Shown here piece by piece: positions 35,641-43,696 of a stretch of DNA of 64,000 bases; position 1 is the first letter of the stretch, and each line of letters starts with the position of its first letter. The stretch comes from Rhodopseudomonas sp. AAP120 (GTDB lineage Bacteria; Pseudomonadota; Alphaproteobacteria; Rhizobiales; Xanthobacteraceae), in the NCBI RefSeq assembly GCF_001295845.1, contig NZ_LJIC01000046.1, positions 1 through 64,000 on the forward strand, in the 5' to 3' direction. The notes under the pieces are model-generated. The model did no database searches, was not told the origin of the DNA, and was given only the letters and a program-made list of their open reading frames with translations. A program made the position numbers and the translations under genes.

Positions 35641-37470
35641 ATGGGTATTTTCGGCGCTCTCACCACCTCGGTCGCGGGCCTGCGCTCGAACTCCTACGCG
35701 CTGGAGAACATCTCGGGTAACATCGCGAACTCCCAGACCACCGCGTTCAAACGGGTCGATACCTCGTTCCTCGATCTGGTGCCGCAGGCCGGGACGAGCC
35801 AGCAGGTCGCTGGTTCGGTGACCTCGCAGTCCCGGCTGACCAACACCCAGTCCGGCTCGGTGCAGTCGGCGTCGGTGTCCACCTACATGGCGATCAACGG
35901 CGAGGGGTTCTTCGCCGTGCAGAAGCCCGGTTCGTTCACCGACAACAATCCGGTGTTCACCGGCGTCAACAACTACACCCGCCGCGGCGACTTCTCGCTC
36001 GACAAGAACGGCTATCTGGTCAACGGCGCCGGCTACTACCTGCAGGGCGTGCCGATCGACCCGACCACTGGCAACCCGGTCGGCAGCACCCCGACGGTGC
36101 TCAAGTTCCAGAACGATTTCCTGCCGTCGCAGGCCACCACCAAGATCAGCTATCGCGCCAACCTGGCGAGCTATCCGCTGACCACCAAGCACGACACCTC
36201 GCGGCCGGGCTCCGAACTGCTGCGCGCCGCCGACTTCGCCTCCAACCCGCAGGTGGCCGGCACCTCGCCGCCGCCGTTCGGCGACAACACCAGGGTCGGT
36301 CTGCAGGTCAACAGCAAGGCCGGCACCGCGATCACCGGCGCGACGCTGCTCAAGGGCGCGTCCGGCAACGCCGTGACCAACAGCTTCACCATCACCGACA
36401 CGGTTACGATCGGCAGCGGCGCCAGCGCCAAGACCATCGCGTTCTACGATTCCAGCGCCGGCGGCTCTGCCGGTTCGGCGGCGAACACGACCTACCTCGA
36501 CCTCAACTCGGCCACGGTGACCGACCTGCTCGGCGCGATCGACACCGCGAACGGCAACACCGGCACGGCGTCTTCGGTCAGCGCCGGCTCGGTGACGCTG
36601 CACACCGGCGTCGCGTCCGATCTGCTCGTGACCTCGACGGCCGGCGGCTTTGCGGCGCTCGGCTTGACCAGCCCGGTGACCGTGACGCGAACCGGCGGCG
36701 GCACGGTGGGTACCGGTCAGGTGACCGGCGCCGACAACCAGACCTTCCTCGATGAATCGATTTCGGGCGGCGCCACCACCGCCTATGACGGCAGCGGCGC
36801 TCCGGTGAACGTGCAGTTCCGCTGGGCCAAGGTCGACTCGTCGACTCTCGGCACCGGCCACACCGACACCTGGAACCTGTTCTACCAGATCAATCCGAAT
36901 GCGACCGGCACCCAGGTCGCCTGGCAGAACGTCAATACCAACTTCACCTTCAACTCCACCGGCCAGATGAACCCGGTGATCGGCCAGCTCACGCTGCCGA
37001 ACCTGACCGTGTCCGGCGTCTCGCTAGGCAACGTCACGATGTCGTTCGGCACCGGCGGCCTGACGCAGTTCGCCGACACCAACGGCAACGTCCAGGTCAA
37101 CCAGCTGCAGCAGGACGGCTACGCCGCCGGCCAGCTCGTCAGCGTGTCGGTCAGCAATGCCGGCCGCGTGGTCGGCTCGTATTCCAACGGCCGCAACATC
37201 GACCTCGCCGAAGTCTCGATCGCGACCTTCAACGGCGCCAACTTCCTGAAGCGGACCGACGGCGGCGCGTTCGAGGTCACCAACGAGTCCGGCGAGGCGC
37301 TGTACGGCAAGGGCGGCAGCGTTTCGGGCTCCTCGCTGGAATCCTCCAACACCGACATCGCCGACGAATTCACCAAGCTGATCGTCACCCAGCAGGCCTA
37401 TTCGGCCAACACCAAGGTCATCACCACGGCCAACACCATGGTGCAGGACCTGCTCAACGTGATGCGCTGA
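35641..37470 (+). CDS. flgE: Flagellar hook protein FlgE
   Basis: 609 aa, much longer than the ~400 of E. coli FlgE. The N-terminal rod/hook motif is GALTTSVAGLRSNSYALENISGN (residues 5-27 region), the core has AINGEGFFAVQ, and the C-terminus is DIADEFTKLIVTQQAYSANT then TTANTMVQDLLNVMR. Extra length comes mainly from a mid-region (about 227-350) that resembles the repeat module of the neighbouring flagellins (LDLNSATVTDLLGAIDTANG). GGGAGAAG precedes the ATG, and a sigma-54 promoter lies 76 bases up. It polymerises into the hook. First of flgE-flgK-flgL, with gaps of 48 and 7 bases. Confidence 0.92.
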   Translation: MGIFGALTTSVAGLRSNSYALENISGNIANSQTTAFKRVDTSFLDLVPQAGTSQQVAGSVTSQSRLTNTQSGSVQSASVSTYMAINGEGFFAVQKPGSFTDNNPVFTGVNNYTRRGDFSLDKNGYLVNGAGYYLQGVPIDPTTGNPVGSTPTVLKFQNDFLPSQATTKISYRANLASYPLTTKHDTSRPGSELLRAADFASNPQVAGTSPPPFGDNTRVGLQVNSKAGTAITGATLLKGASGNAVTNSFTITDTVTIGSGASAKTIAFYDSSAGGSAGSAANTTYLDLNSATVTDLLGAIDTANGNTGTASSVSAGSVTLHTGVASDLLVTSTAGGFAALGLTSPVTVTRTGGGTVGTGQVTGADNQTFLDESISGGATTAYDGSGAPVNVQFRWAKVDSSTLGTGHTDTWNLFYQINPNATGTQVAWQNVNTNFTFNSTGQMNPVIGQLTLPNLTVSGVSLGNVTMSFGTGGLTQFADTNGNVQVNQLQQDGYAAGQLVSVSVSNAGRVVGSYSNGRNIDLAEVSIATFNGANFLKRTDGGAFEVTNESGEALYGKGGSVSGSSLESSNTDIADEFTKLIVTQQAYSANTKVITTANTMVQDLLNVMR

Positions 37471-37518
37471 GGCGCGTCGCACGCCGTTTTGTTTCGTTCG
37501 TCCAACCGGTAGTCAGTC

Positions 37519-39384
37519 ATGGGTCTCGGAGACGCACTTTCGATCGCAATGGCCGGCCTGCGTGCAAACCAGGCCGCGATGTCGCTGGTGTCGTCCAACG
37601 TCGCCAATGCGGAAACGCCCGGCTACGTCCGCAAGACGGTCGACCAGATCACCACCGCCTCCGGCCCGTCCGGCAGCGGTGTGTCGATCATCGGCGTCAA
37701 TCGCGAACTCGACGCCTATCTGCAGTCGCAGCTTCGCACCGAGACGTCGGGAGCGTCCTACGCGTCGCTGCGGGCCGATTTCCTGAAACAGCTGCAAGGG
37801 CTGTTCGGAGACCCGAATTCGACGGGCACGCTGGAGAATTCCTTCAACAGCCTGACGGCGGCGGTGCGGGCGCTGTCGACCAGCCCGGACAGCACGTCGG
37901 CGCGGATCGGACTGCTCAACGCGGCGCAGGTGATGTCGGGCTCGCTCAATGCGATGTCGAACGGCATCCAGGCGCTGCGGACCGGCGCCGAGACGGGCCT
38001 CTCCGACAGCGTCACCACGGCGAACAATCTGCTGCAGCAGATCGCCTCGATCAACAACAACATCCGCACCAATCCGGCGGGCGGCACATCGACCGACGCG
38101 GCGACGGCGTCGCTGCTCGATCAGCGCGACCAGGCGATCAATCAGCTCTCGCAACTGATGGACATCCGCGTCGTCACCGACGCCAGCAACCAGGTGACGA
38201 TCTTCACCGGCTCGGGCATGCAGCTCGCCGGCATGCAGGCCGCCAAACTGTCGTTCGACGCGCAGGGCACGGTGACGCCGGGTACGACCTGGAGTTCGAA
38301 TGCGGCCACCAGCCAGCTCGGATCGGTCAAGGTCAGCTATCCCGACGGCTCGACGATGGATCTGACCAGCTCGCTGAAGTCGGGCAAGATGGCGGCCTAT
38401 ATCGAGCTCCGCGACAAGACGCTGGTGCAGGCGCAGACCCAGCTCGATCAGTTCGCCGCCTCGATGGCGAGCGCGCTGTCGGACAAGACCACGGCCGGCA
38501 CCGCGGTGACGTCGGGTACGCAGGCCGGCTTCGCGCTCGATCTGTCGAACATGAAGTCGGGCAACACCGTCAATATCAGCTACACCGACACCACCACGGG
38601 CGCGCAGCGCACCGTCACGGTGATGCGGGTCGACGATCCGGCGGCGCTGCCGCTGCCGCAGACCGCGACGCTCGATCCCAAGGACTACGTGGTCGGGATC
38701 GATTTCTCCGGCGCGTCCGGATCGATCACCGCGCAGCTCAATGCGGCGCTGAACAGCCAGAACCTGCAATTCACCGGCACGGCGCCGAACATCACGGTGC
38801 TCAACAATGCCGGCTTCTCCACCGTCACCGCGGCGTCGGTGACCACCACCGAGACGTCACTGACCGGCGGCAGCGCCTCGCTGCCGCTGTTCACCGACGG
38901 CACCGCCGCTTACACCGGCGCGCTCAGCAGCACCGGCACGCAGATGACCGGCTTCGCGCAGCGGATCGCCGTCAATCCGGCGCTGGTCAACGACCCGTCG
39001 AAGCTGGTGGCGTATTCGGCCACGACCACGGCCGGCGACACCACGCGGCCCGACTTCATCCTCAAGCAGCTCACCACCGCCAAATATCTGTACTCGCCGT
39101 CCACCGGCGTCGGATCGGCGACCGCGCCCTACAACGGCACGCTGGAGAACTACCTGCAGCAATTCGTCTCGCAGCAGGGCTCCAACGCGCAAGCGGCGTC
39201 GCAGCTCGCGGACGGCCAGAACGTGGTGCTCAACACGCTGCAGCAGAAGTACTCGACCAACTCCGGCGTCAACATGGACGAGGAAATGGCGCACCTGCTG
39301 TCGCTGCAGAACGCGTATTCGGCGAATGCGCGGGTGATGTCCACGGTGAACCAGATGTACCAAGCGCTGATGCAGGCGATGTGA
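37519..39384 (+). CDS. flgK: Flagellar hook-associated protein 1 FlgK
   Basis: 621 aa. The N-terminal segment LSIAMAGLRANQAAMSLVSSN and VANAETPGYVRK is diagnostic of FlgK, as is the C-terminal DEEMAHLLSLQNAYSANARV followed by MYQALMQAM. It forms the first hook-filament junction ring and is secreted by the flagellar type III system. Middle Thr/Ala/Ser-rich region is variable and longer than in enterics. It lies 48 bases after flgE and 7 before flgL, so it shares the sigma-54 operon. Confidence 0.93.
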   Translation: MGLGDALSIAMAGLRANQAAMSLVSSNVANAETPGYVRKTVDQITTASGPSGSGVSIIGVNRELDAYLQSQLRTETSGASYASLRADFLKQLQGLFGDPNSTGTLENSFNSLTAAVRALSTSPDSTSARIGLLNAAQVMSGSLNAMSNGIQALRTGAETGLSDSVTTANNLLQQIASINNNIRTNPAGGTSTDAATASLLDQRDQAINQLSQLMDIRVVTDASNQVTIFTGSGMQLAGMQAAKLSFDAQGTVTPGTTWSSNAATSQLGSVKVSYPDGSTMDLTSSLKSGKMAAYIELRDKTLVQAQTQLDQFAASMASALSDKTTAGTAVTSGTQAGFALDLSNMKSGNTVNISYTDTTTGAQRTVTVMRVDDPAALPLPQTATLDPKDYVVGIDFSGASGSITAQLNAALNSQNLQFTGTAPNITVLNNAGFSTVTAASVTTTETSLTGGSASLPLFTDGTAAYTGALSSTGTQMTGFAQRIAVNPALVNDPSKLVAYSATTTAGDTTRPDFILKQLTTAKYLYSPSTGVGSATAPYNGTLENYLQQFVSQQGSNAQAASQLADGQNVVLNTLQQKYSTNSGVNMDEEMAHLLSLQNAYSANARVMSTVNQMYQALMQAM

Positions 39385-39391
39385 GGCAGCT

Positions 39392-40999
39392 ATGGCGATC
39401 GATGGCGTAAGCGGGCGTACTTCCTATATCGGCACCAGCATTCTCAATCTGCGGAATCAGATCGACAACCTGACCAATCAGGTTGCGAGCGGCCGCATCT
39501 CGAATACCTATGCGGGCGACGGCACCGGCCGCAGCCTGGCGATCGGGATGCGCGCGCAGGTGGCGAACATCGCCAGCTATTCGGACACGATGACCAACAT
39601 CAACACCCGGATCAGCGTCGCCAACCTGTCGCTGCAGCGGCTCAACGCGATCGGCAGCGAAGTGAAGGGCGCCGCCGCCAGCGCCGGCGCGACGCTCGAC
39701 AACACCGGCCAGTCGTCGGGCCAGAAGACCGCCAGCCTCGACTTCTTCGATGCCGTCGACATGCTGAACGCGCAGTCCGGCGACCGCTATCTGTTTTCCG
39801 GCCGCGCCACCGACACCGCGCCGGTGACCGCCGCCGACCAGATCATGAACGGCAACGGCGCGGCGATCGCCGGGCTGAAGCAGGTGATCAGCGAGCGCCA
39901 TGATGCCGATGTCGGCACCAACGGCATGGGGCGCACCATCGTCTCGACCGGCGCGACGGCGTCGTCGGTGCAGATCGGCGAGGACTTCGCCGCCAATCCC
40001 TATGCGATGCCGACGCCGGTCGGCGCCTCGCCGTTCGGCCTGAAGATTTCCTCGATCGCCACCACGATCGCGGGCGCGACCGTGACGCAGCCGACCGAAA
40101 CGCCGCCGACCACCCCGCCGGCGGCCCCCAATCCGGTGGCGATGGGCATCGACCTCAACGGCAATCTGCCGAAGGAGGGCGACACCGTGTCGTTCACCTT
40201 CAACCTGCCGGACGGCACCCAGGAAACCATCAAGCTGACGGCGTCGTCGCAGACGCCGCTGCCGGCCAACAGCTTTGCGATCGATCCGGGGCAGCCGCTC
40301 GCGGTGCCGCCGGTGGCGGCGTCGCCCTCGGTCACGGCCACCAACCTGAAATCGGCGCTGACCGACGCGGTGCAGAAGCTGTCGGGCAGCGCGCTGTCGG
40401 CCGCGTCCGCCATCAAGGCTGGCGACGACTTCTTCAACAACACGCCGCCGCTGCGCGTGGCCGGCACCGCGCCGTTCGGCAGCGCCACCGCGCAGGTCGC
40501 CGGCACCAAGGCCAATACCGTGTTCTGGTACAATGGCGAGCCGGACTCGGCGAGCGATCCGGCGCGCGGCACCGCGGTCGGCCGGGTCGACGATTCCATC
40601 ACGGTGCAATACGGCATCCGGGCCGACGAGCAGGCGCTGCGCAAGCAGTTGCAGACCGTGGCGGTGTTCGCGGCGGTGACGACATCGGCGTCCGATCCGA
40701 ACGGCGCCAACAAGCTCGCCGCGCTCAACCAGCGGATCGCTGCGAACCTCGCGGTGGTGCCGGGCCAGCAGACCATCCAGAACATCCAGGCCGATCTCGC
40801 CGGCGCCCAGGCGGCCATGAAGGCGACCGGCGACCGCCAGACCCAGACCAAGGCGCTGGCGCAGACCATGCTGGATTCGATCGAGGGCGTGAACAACGAC
40901 GAGGTCGCGACCAAGATCCTGGCGCTGCAAACCAGCCTGCAGGCATCCTATCAGCTGACCTCGAAGCTCTATCAGATGAGCCTCGTCAAGTTTCTTTGA
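39392..40999 (+). CDS. flgL: Flagellar hook-associated protein 3 FlgL
   Basis: 535 aa flagellin-fold junction protein. The N-terminus has a flagellin-like helix: SILNLRNQIDNLTNQVASGR then ISVANLSLQRLNAIGSEV. The C-terminus has VATKILALQTSLQASYQLT and ends YQMSLVKFL. An Ala/Pro-rich insert with repeated Pro-Thr lies at about 230-250. Secreted and placed between FlgK and the filament. Third gene of the operon, 7 bases after flgK. A hairpin follows the stop. Confidence 0.9.
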   Translation: MAIDGVSGRTSYIGTSILNLRNQIDNLTNQVASGRISNTYAGDGTGRSLAIGMRAQVANIASYSDTMTNINTRISVANLSLQRLNAIGSEVKGAAASAGATLDNTGQSSGQKTASLDFFDAVDMLNAQSGDRYLFSGRATDTAPVTAADQIMNGNGAAIAGLKQVISERHDADVGTNGMGRTIVSTGATASSVQIGEDFAANPYAMPTPVGASPFGLKISSIATTIAGATVTQPTETPPTTPPAAPNPVAMGIDLNGNLPKEGDTVSFTFNLPDGTQETIKLTASSQTPLPANSFAIDPGQPLAVPPVAASPSVTATNLKSALTDAVQKLSGSALSAASAIKAGDDFFNNTPPLRVAGTAPFGSATAQVAGTKANTVFWYNGEPDSASDPARGTAVGRVDDSITVQYGIRADEQALRKQLQTVAVFAAVTTSASDPNGANKLAALNQRIAANLAVVPGQQTIQNIQADLAGAQAAMKATGDRQTQTKALAQTMLDSIEGVNNDEVATKILALQTSLQASYQLTSKLYQMSLVKFL

Positions 41000-41011
41000 G
41001 GTCGCTTTCGC

Positions 41012-41034
41012 GCGCTACGCGATACGCGTAGTGC
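41012..41034. terminator. Hairpin after flgL
   Basis: GCGCTACGCG and CGCGTAGTGC pair with one mismatch around a 3-base loop, between the convergent flgL and LysR genes. There is no T-run on the plus strand, so it may act as a rho-aided or bidirectional stop. Confidence 0.4.
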
Positions 41035-41049
41035 GCTCCGCGTAAGCCG

Positions 41050-41979
41050 TTAGGACGCGGATGTTGGACGGCGGGCGGCCTGCTGGCCCTCGCGCACCAG
41101 CCAGTCGTAGAAAACGGCGGTCGGGGAGGCGTGCTGGCTCCCGTCCGGGACGTAGGCGAAGTAGCTCCTTGCCGGAAGACTGACGTTCGGAAACGGCGCG
41201 ATGAGGCGGCCGGACGCCAGATCGTCTCCGATCAGCGCGGTGGGCCCCATCGCCACGCCCAAGCCATCCAGTGCGGCCTGGATGGACAGAAAGAAGTGGT
41301 CGAAGGTCAGCGTTTCGCTTGGGGTGATCCGAGGTTGCCCGGCTCGCGCCAGCCAATCATGCCATAGCCGGGGCATGGACGAGACGTTCAGCCAGGTATG
41401 CGCGGCCAGATCGGCCACGTCGTCGAGCGGCAGCCTGGCGATGAGCGCCGGACTGCAGACGGGCAGGCGGCGCTCCGACAGAAACAGCCGGGACGTGAAG
41501 CCGTGAAACACATCCGGCCCGCCGCGAATGACGACGTCATAGCTTTCCGGCAGTTCGTCGATCGGTTCGTTCGACGTGGTCAGCCGAACCTCGATGTCGG
41601 GGTGGTCATCGCGGAAGCGTTTCAGCCGCGGCAGGAGCCACCGCATACTGAACGTCGCCAATGCATTGACGCGCAGCACCGCCGCGGGTCCATCGCCGTG
41701 GGTCGCGCGATGACGCTGGACCGCCTCCGCGATGCGATCGAGCGCGGGGCCGATCTCGTCGAGCAGCGCCTTGCCGGCCGGCGTGAGCGCCACACGCCGC
41801 GTCGCGCGCCGAAACAGCACGGGGTCTCCCAGCCAATCCTCGAGCAGGCGTACGTGCTGACTGATGGCGCCTTGCGTGACGCCGAGTTCGACCGCGGCTT
41901 GCTTGAAGCTCTCCAGGCGAGCCGCCGCCTCGAACGCCCGCACGGCATTCAGCGGCGGCAAGGTTCTGCGCTGGGCCAT
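41050..41979 (-). CDS. LysR family transcriptional regulator (GcvA-like)
   Basis: 309 aa from the ATG at 41979; an in-frame TTG precedes it. N-terminal helix-turn-helix: LNAVRAFEAAARLESFKQAA, VELGVTQGAISQHVRLLED and the wing LFRRATRRVALT. The C-terminal type 2 periplasmic-binding fold runs from about 95 to 300, with DVVIRGGPDVF. The PPLNAVRAFEAAAR start is characteristic of the GcvA subgroup. Divergent from an MFS exporter gene across 149 bases that hold a short palindrome, so the exporter is the likely target. Confidence 0.9.
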   Translation of the reverse strand: MAQRRTLPPLNAVRAFEAAARLESFKQAAVELGVTQGAISQHVRLLEDWLGDPVLFRRATRRVALTPAGKALLDEIGPALDRIAEAVQRHRATHGDGPAAVLRVNALATFSMRWLLPRLKRFRDDHPDIEVRLTTSNEPIDELPESYDVVIRGGPDVFHGFTSRLFLSERRLPVCSPALIARLPLDDVADLAAHTWLNVSSMPRLWHDWLARAGQPRITPSETLTFDHFFLSIQAALDGLGVAMGPTALIGDDLASGRLIAPFPNVSLPARSYFAYVPDGSQHASPTAVFYDWLVREGQQAARRPTSAS

Positions 41980-41991
41980 CAATAGAAATCC

Positions 41992-42009
41992 TAATCCATG
42001 GGTCGATTA
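41992..42009. promoter_or_regulatory. Candidate LysR operator
   Basis: TAATC and GATTA form an inverted repeat separated by 8 bases, just upstream of the LysR start and in the gap shared with the divergent MFS gene. Spacing and symmetry fit a LysR-type box, but the arms are only five bases long. Confidence 0.4.
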
Positions 42010-42128
42010 TTACTGGTTTGTGACAGCCGCGGCAAACGTTCAAGCTGCTCCCAACGCAGTTCGGAGGCCCAGCGACTTATCATGATTCAGAATTTCTTCT
42101 GCTGCGGCCAGGCCGGCGCAACGGGATC

Positions 42129-43337
42129 ATGCCGATGACGGAGGTGGCGGAGGCGTCCGGAGCGCGTGCATGCCACGCTGCATCGGGACCATCGAAGCGC
42201 GAAAAATCGCGCAGCCTGCTGGCCGCATGCCTCGCCCACGCGCTTCATGACGGCTACACCGATGCGCTGTACGCCTTCCTGCCGGTCTGGCAGGCGCAAT
42301 TCGGCTTGTCCTACGCGATGCTCGCTGTGGTGCGGGCCTTGTATTTCGGCACCATGGGCGGGCTGCAGATCCCGGCCGACCGGGCGCTCCGCAACTGGTC
42401 ACCGCGCGCGGCGCTGATCCTGTCCACCGCCGCGGCTGCGGCGGGCTTGCTGCTGATGGCGCTGCCGTTCGGCTTTGCCGGCCTCTGCGTCGGTTTGGTC
42501 GTGGCCGGCATCGGATCGAGCATCCAGCATCCGCGCGGTTCGATGCTGGTGGTCGCCAACTACGGCACCGCCTCACGGCAGCCGCTCGGCATCTACAATT
42601 TCTCCGGCGATCTCGGCAAAGCGGCCTTGCCGGCGGCAGTCGCGCTGCTGTTGCCGATCCTCGCCTGGCAATCGGTGCTGGGGTTGATGGCGGGGCTCGG
42701 GGCAGTCATCGTGGCCGCGCTGGCCATGCTGACACCGCCGGCGGCGGCGGCGAACAATGTCGTCGAGGCCGCCACGCCCGGGCGCGGCGGCGGCGGCTTT
42801 CGCATCCTCACCACGATCGGTGCGCTGGATACCGCCACCCGCATGGGATATCTGCTGTTTCTGCCCTTCCTGATCCATGGACAGGGCGGCGGCTTGCAGG
42901 CTGTCGGGGCCGCGCTCGCACTGCTGTTCATCGGTGGTGCGTTCGGCAAGGCGGCATGCGCGTGGCTCGGCGAGCGGCTCGGCGTCGTCGGCACCGTCAT
43001 CATCACCGAGGCGGTGACTGCCTTGCTGATCGTGGCGACGCTGTTCACCCCGCTGCCGCTGACGTTCGTTCTGCTGCCGCTGCTCGGCATCGTGCTGAAC
43101 GGCACATCGTCAGTGCTCTATGGCACTGTCCCCGAGCTCTCGAGCGGGGATACCGGACGTGCGTTCGCTGTCTTCTATACAAGCGTCATCTGTGCAGGCG
43201 GTCTCGCGCCGATCCTGTATGGCACGATCGCCGATCACAGCAGCCGCACGGTCGGCGTGCTGGCGTCATCGGCAACGGCGGCCCTGATCGTCCCGCTCGT
43301 GCTGGCCCTCCGCCCGCATCTACGCCGGTCTCACTGA
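42129..43337 (+). CDS. MFS transporter, fosmidomycin-resistance (Fsr) like
   Basis: 402 aa with about twelve membrane helices after a ~35-residue cytoplasmic start. The first helix region HALHDGYTDALYAFLPVWQ and the loop GIGSSIQHPRGSMLVV match the Fsr-type MFS subfamily (COG2223/fosmidomycin efflux group), as does IYNFSGDLGKAALP. It should export a small molecule by proton exchange; which one is unknown. Divergent LysR gene suggests induction by that molecule. No terminator is obvious at its end; the 359-base flagellin leader follows. Confidence 0.85.
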   Translation: MPMTEVAEASGARACHAASGPSKREKSRSLLAACLAHALHDGYTDALYAFLPVWQAQFGLSYAMLAVVRALYFGTMGGLQIPADRALRNWSPRAALILSTAAAAAGLLLMALPFGFAGLCVGLVVAGIGSSIQHPRGSMLVVANYGTASRQPLGIYNFSGDLGKAALPAAVALLLPILAWQSVLGLMAGLGAVIVAALAMLTPPAAAANNVVEAATPGRGGGGFRILTTIGALDTATRMGYLLFLPFLIHGQGGGLQAVGAALALLFIGGAFGKAACAWLGERLGVVGTVIITEAVTALLIVATLFTPLPLTFVLLPLLGIVLNGTSSVLYGTVPELSSGDTGRAFAVFYTSVICAGGLAPILYGTIADHSSRTVGVLASSATAALIVPLVLALRPHLRRSH

Positions 43338-43696
43338 GCAACCCCGGCGGGCTGACGCGGGGATCACCAGAGTGCGGAAGACGCCGCCTAGTTAAAGATC
43401 CGTCAACGATTAGATCGCCGTTGCTGTGATCCTGCGGCGGCCGTCACTCGCGTGCCGATGCGTCGCGATCCTCGCAAGCCTCACCAAATCCAGCATCTTT
43501 CGACGAAAGCGCTGCCCGCTTCGCCGGCAAATACGCGTCCGTCCTCGTTGTTTCACGAGGACTAACCACGTGGTTTTACGCGCGTTCTGGTCCGTTAAAG
43601 CCTCTGCCTCTCCTTTACGCATTTTTAGAGTCTCACCGTCATGGTTCCGCGGTCGATCAAGAAGATCGTATTTGCGCACCAGGAAGGTAGCATCAC
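43338..43696 (+). other. Long untranslated leader of the first flagellin gene
   Basis: No gene is visible in these 359 bases. The only signals are the AGGAAGG ribosome site at 43681-43687, shared with the second flagellin, and a CtrA-like TTAA-N7-TCAAC at 43392-43407 with one mismatch to consensus. I find no good sigma-28 or sigma-54 promoter. Long flagellin leaders are often controlled after transcription in alphaproteobacteria (FlbT), but no structure is assigned here. Confidence 0.5.

Noticed and set aside
43338-43696. Sigma-28 or sigma-54 promoter upstream of the first flagellin
   Set aside because: I found TAAA-like pieces but none with the right spacing to GCCGATAA, and no TGGCAC-N5-TTGC.
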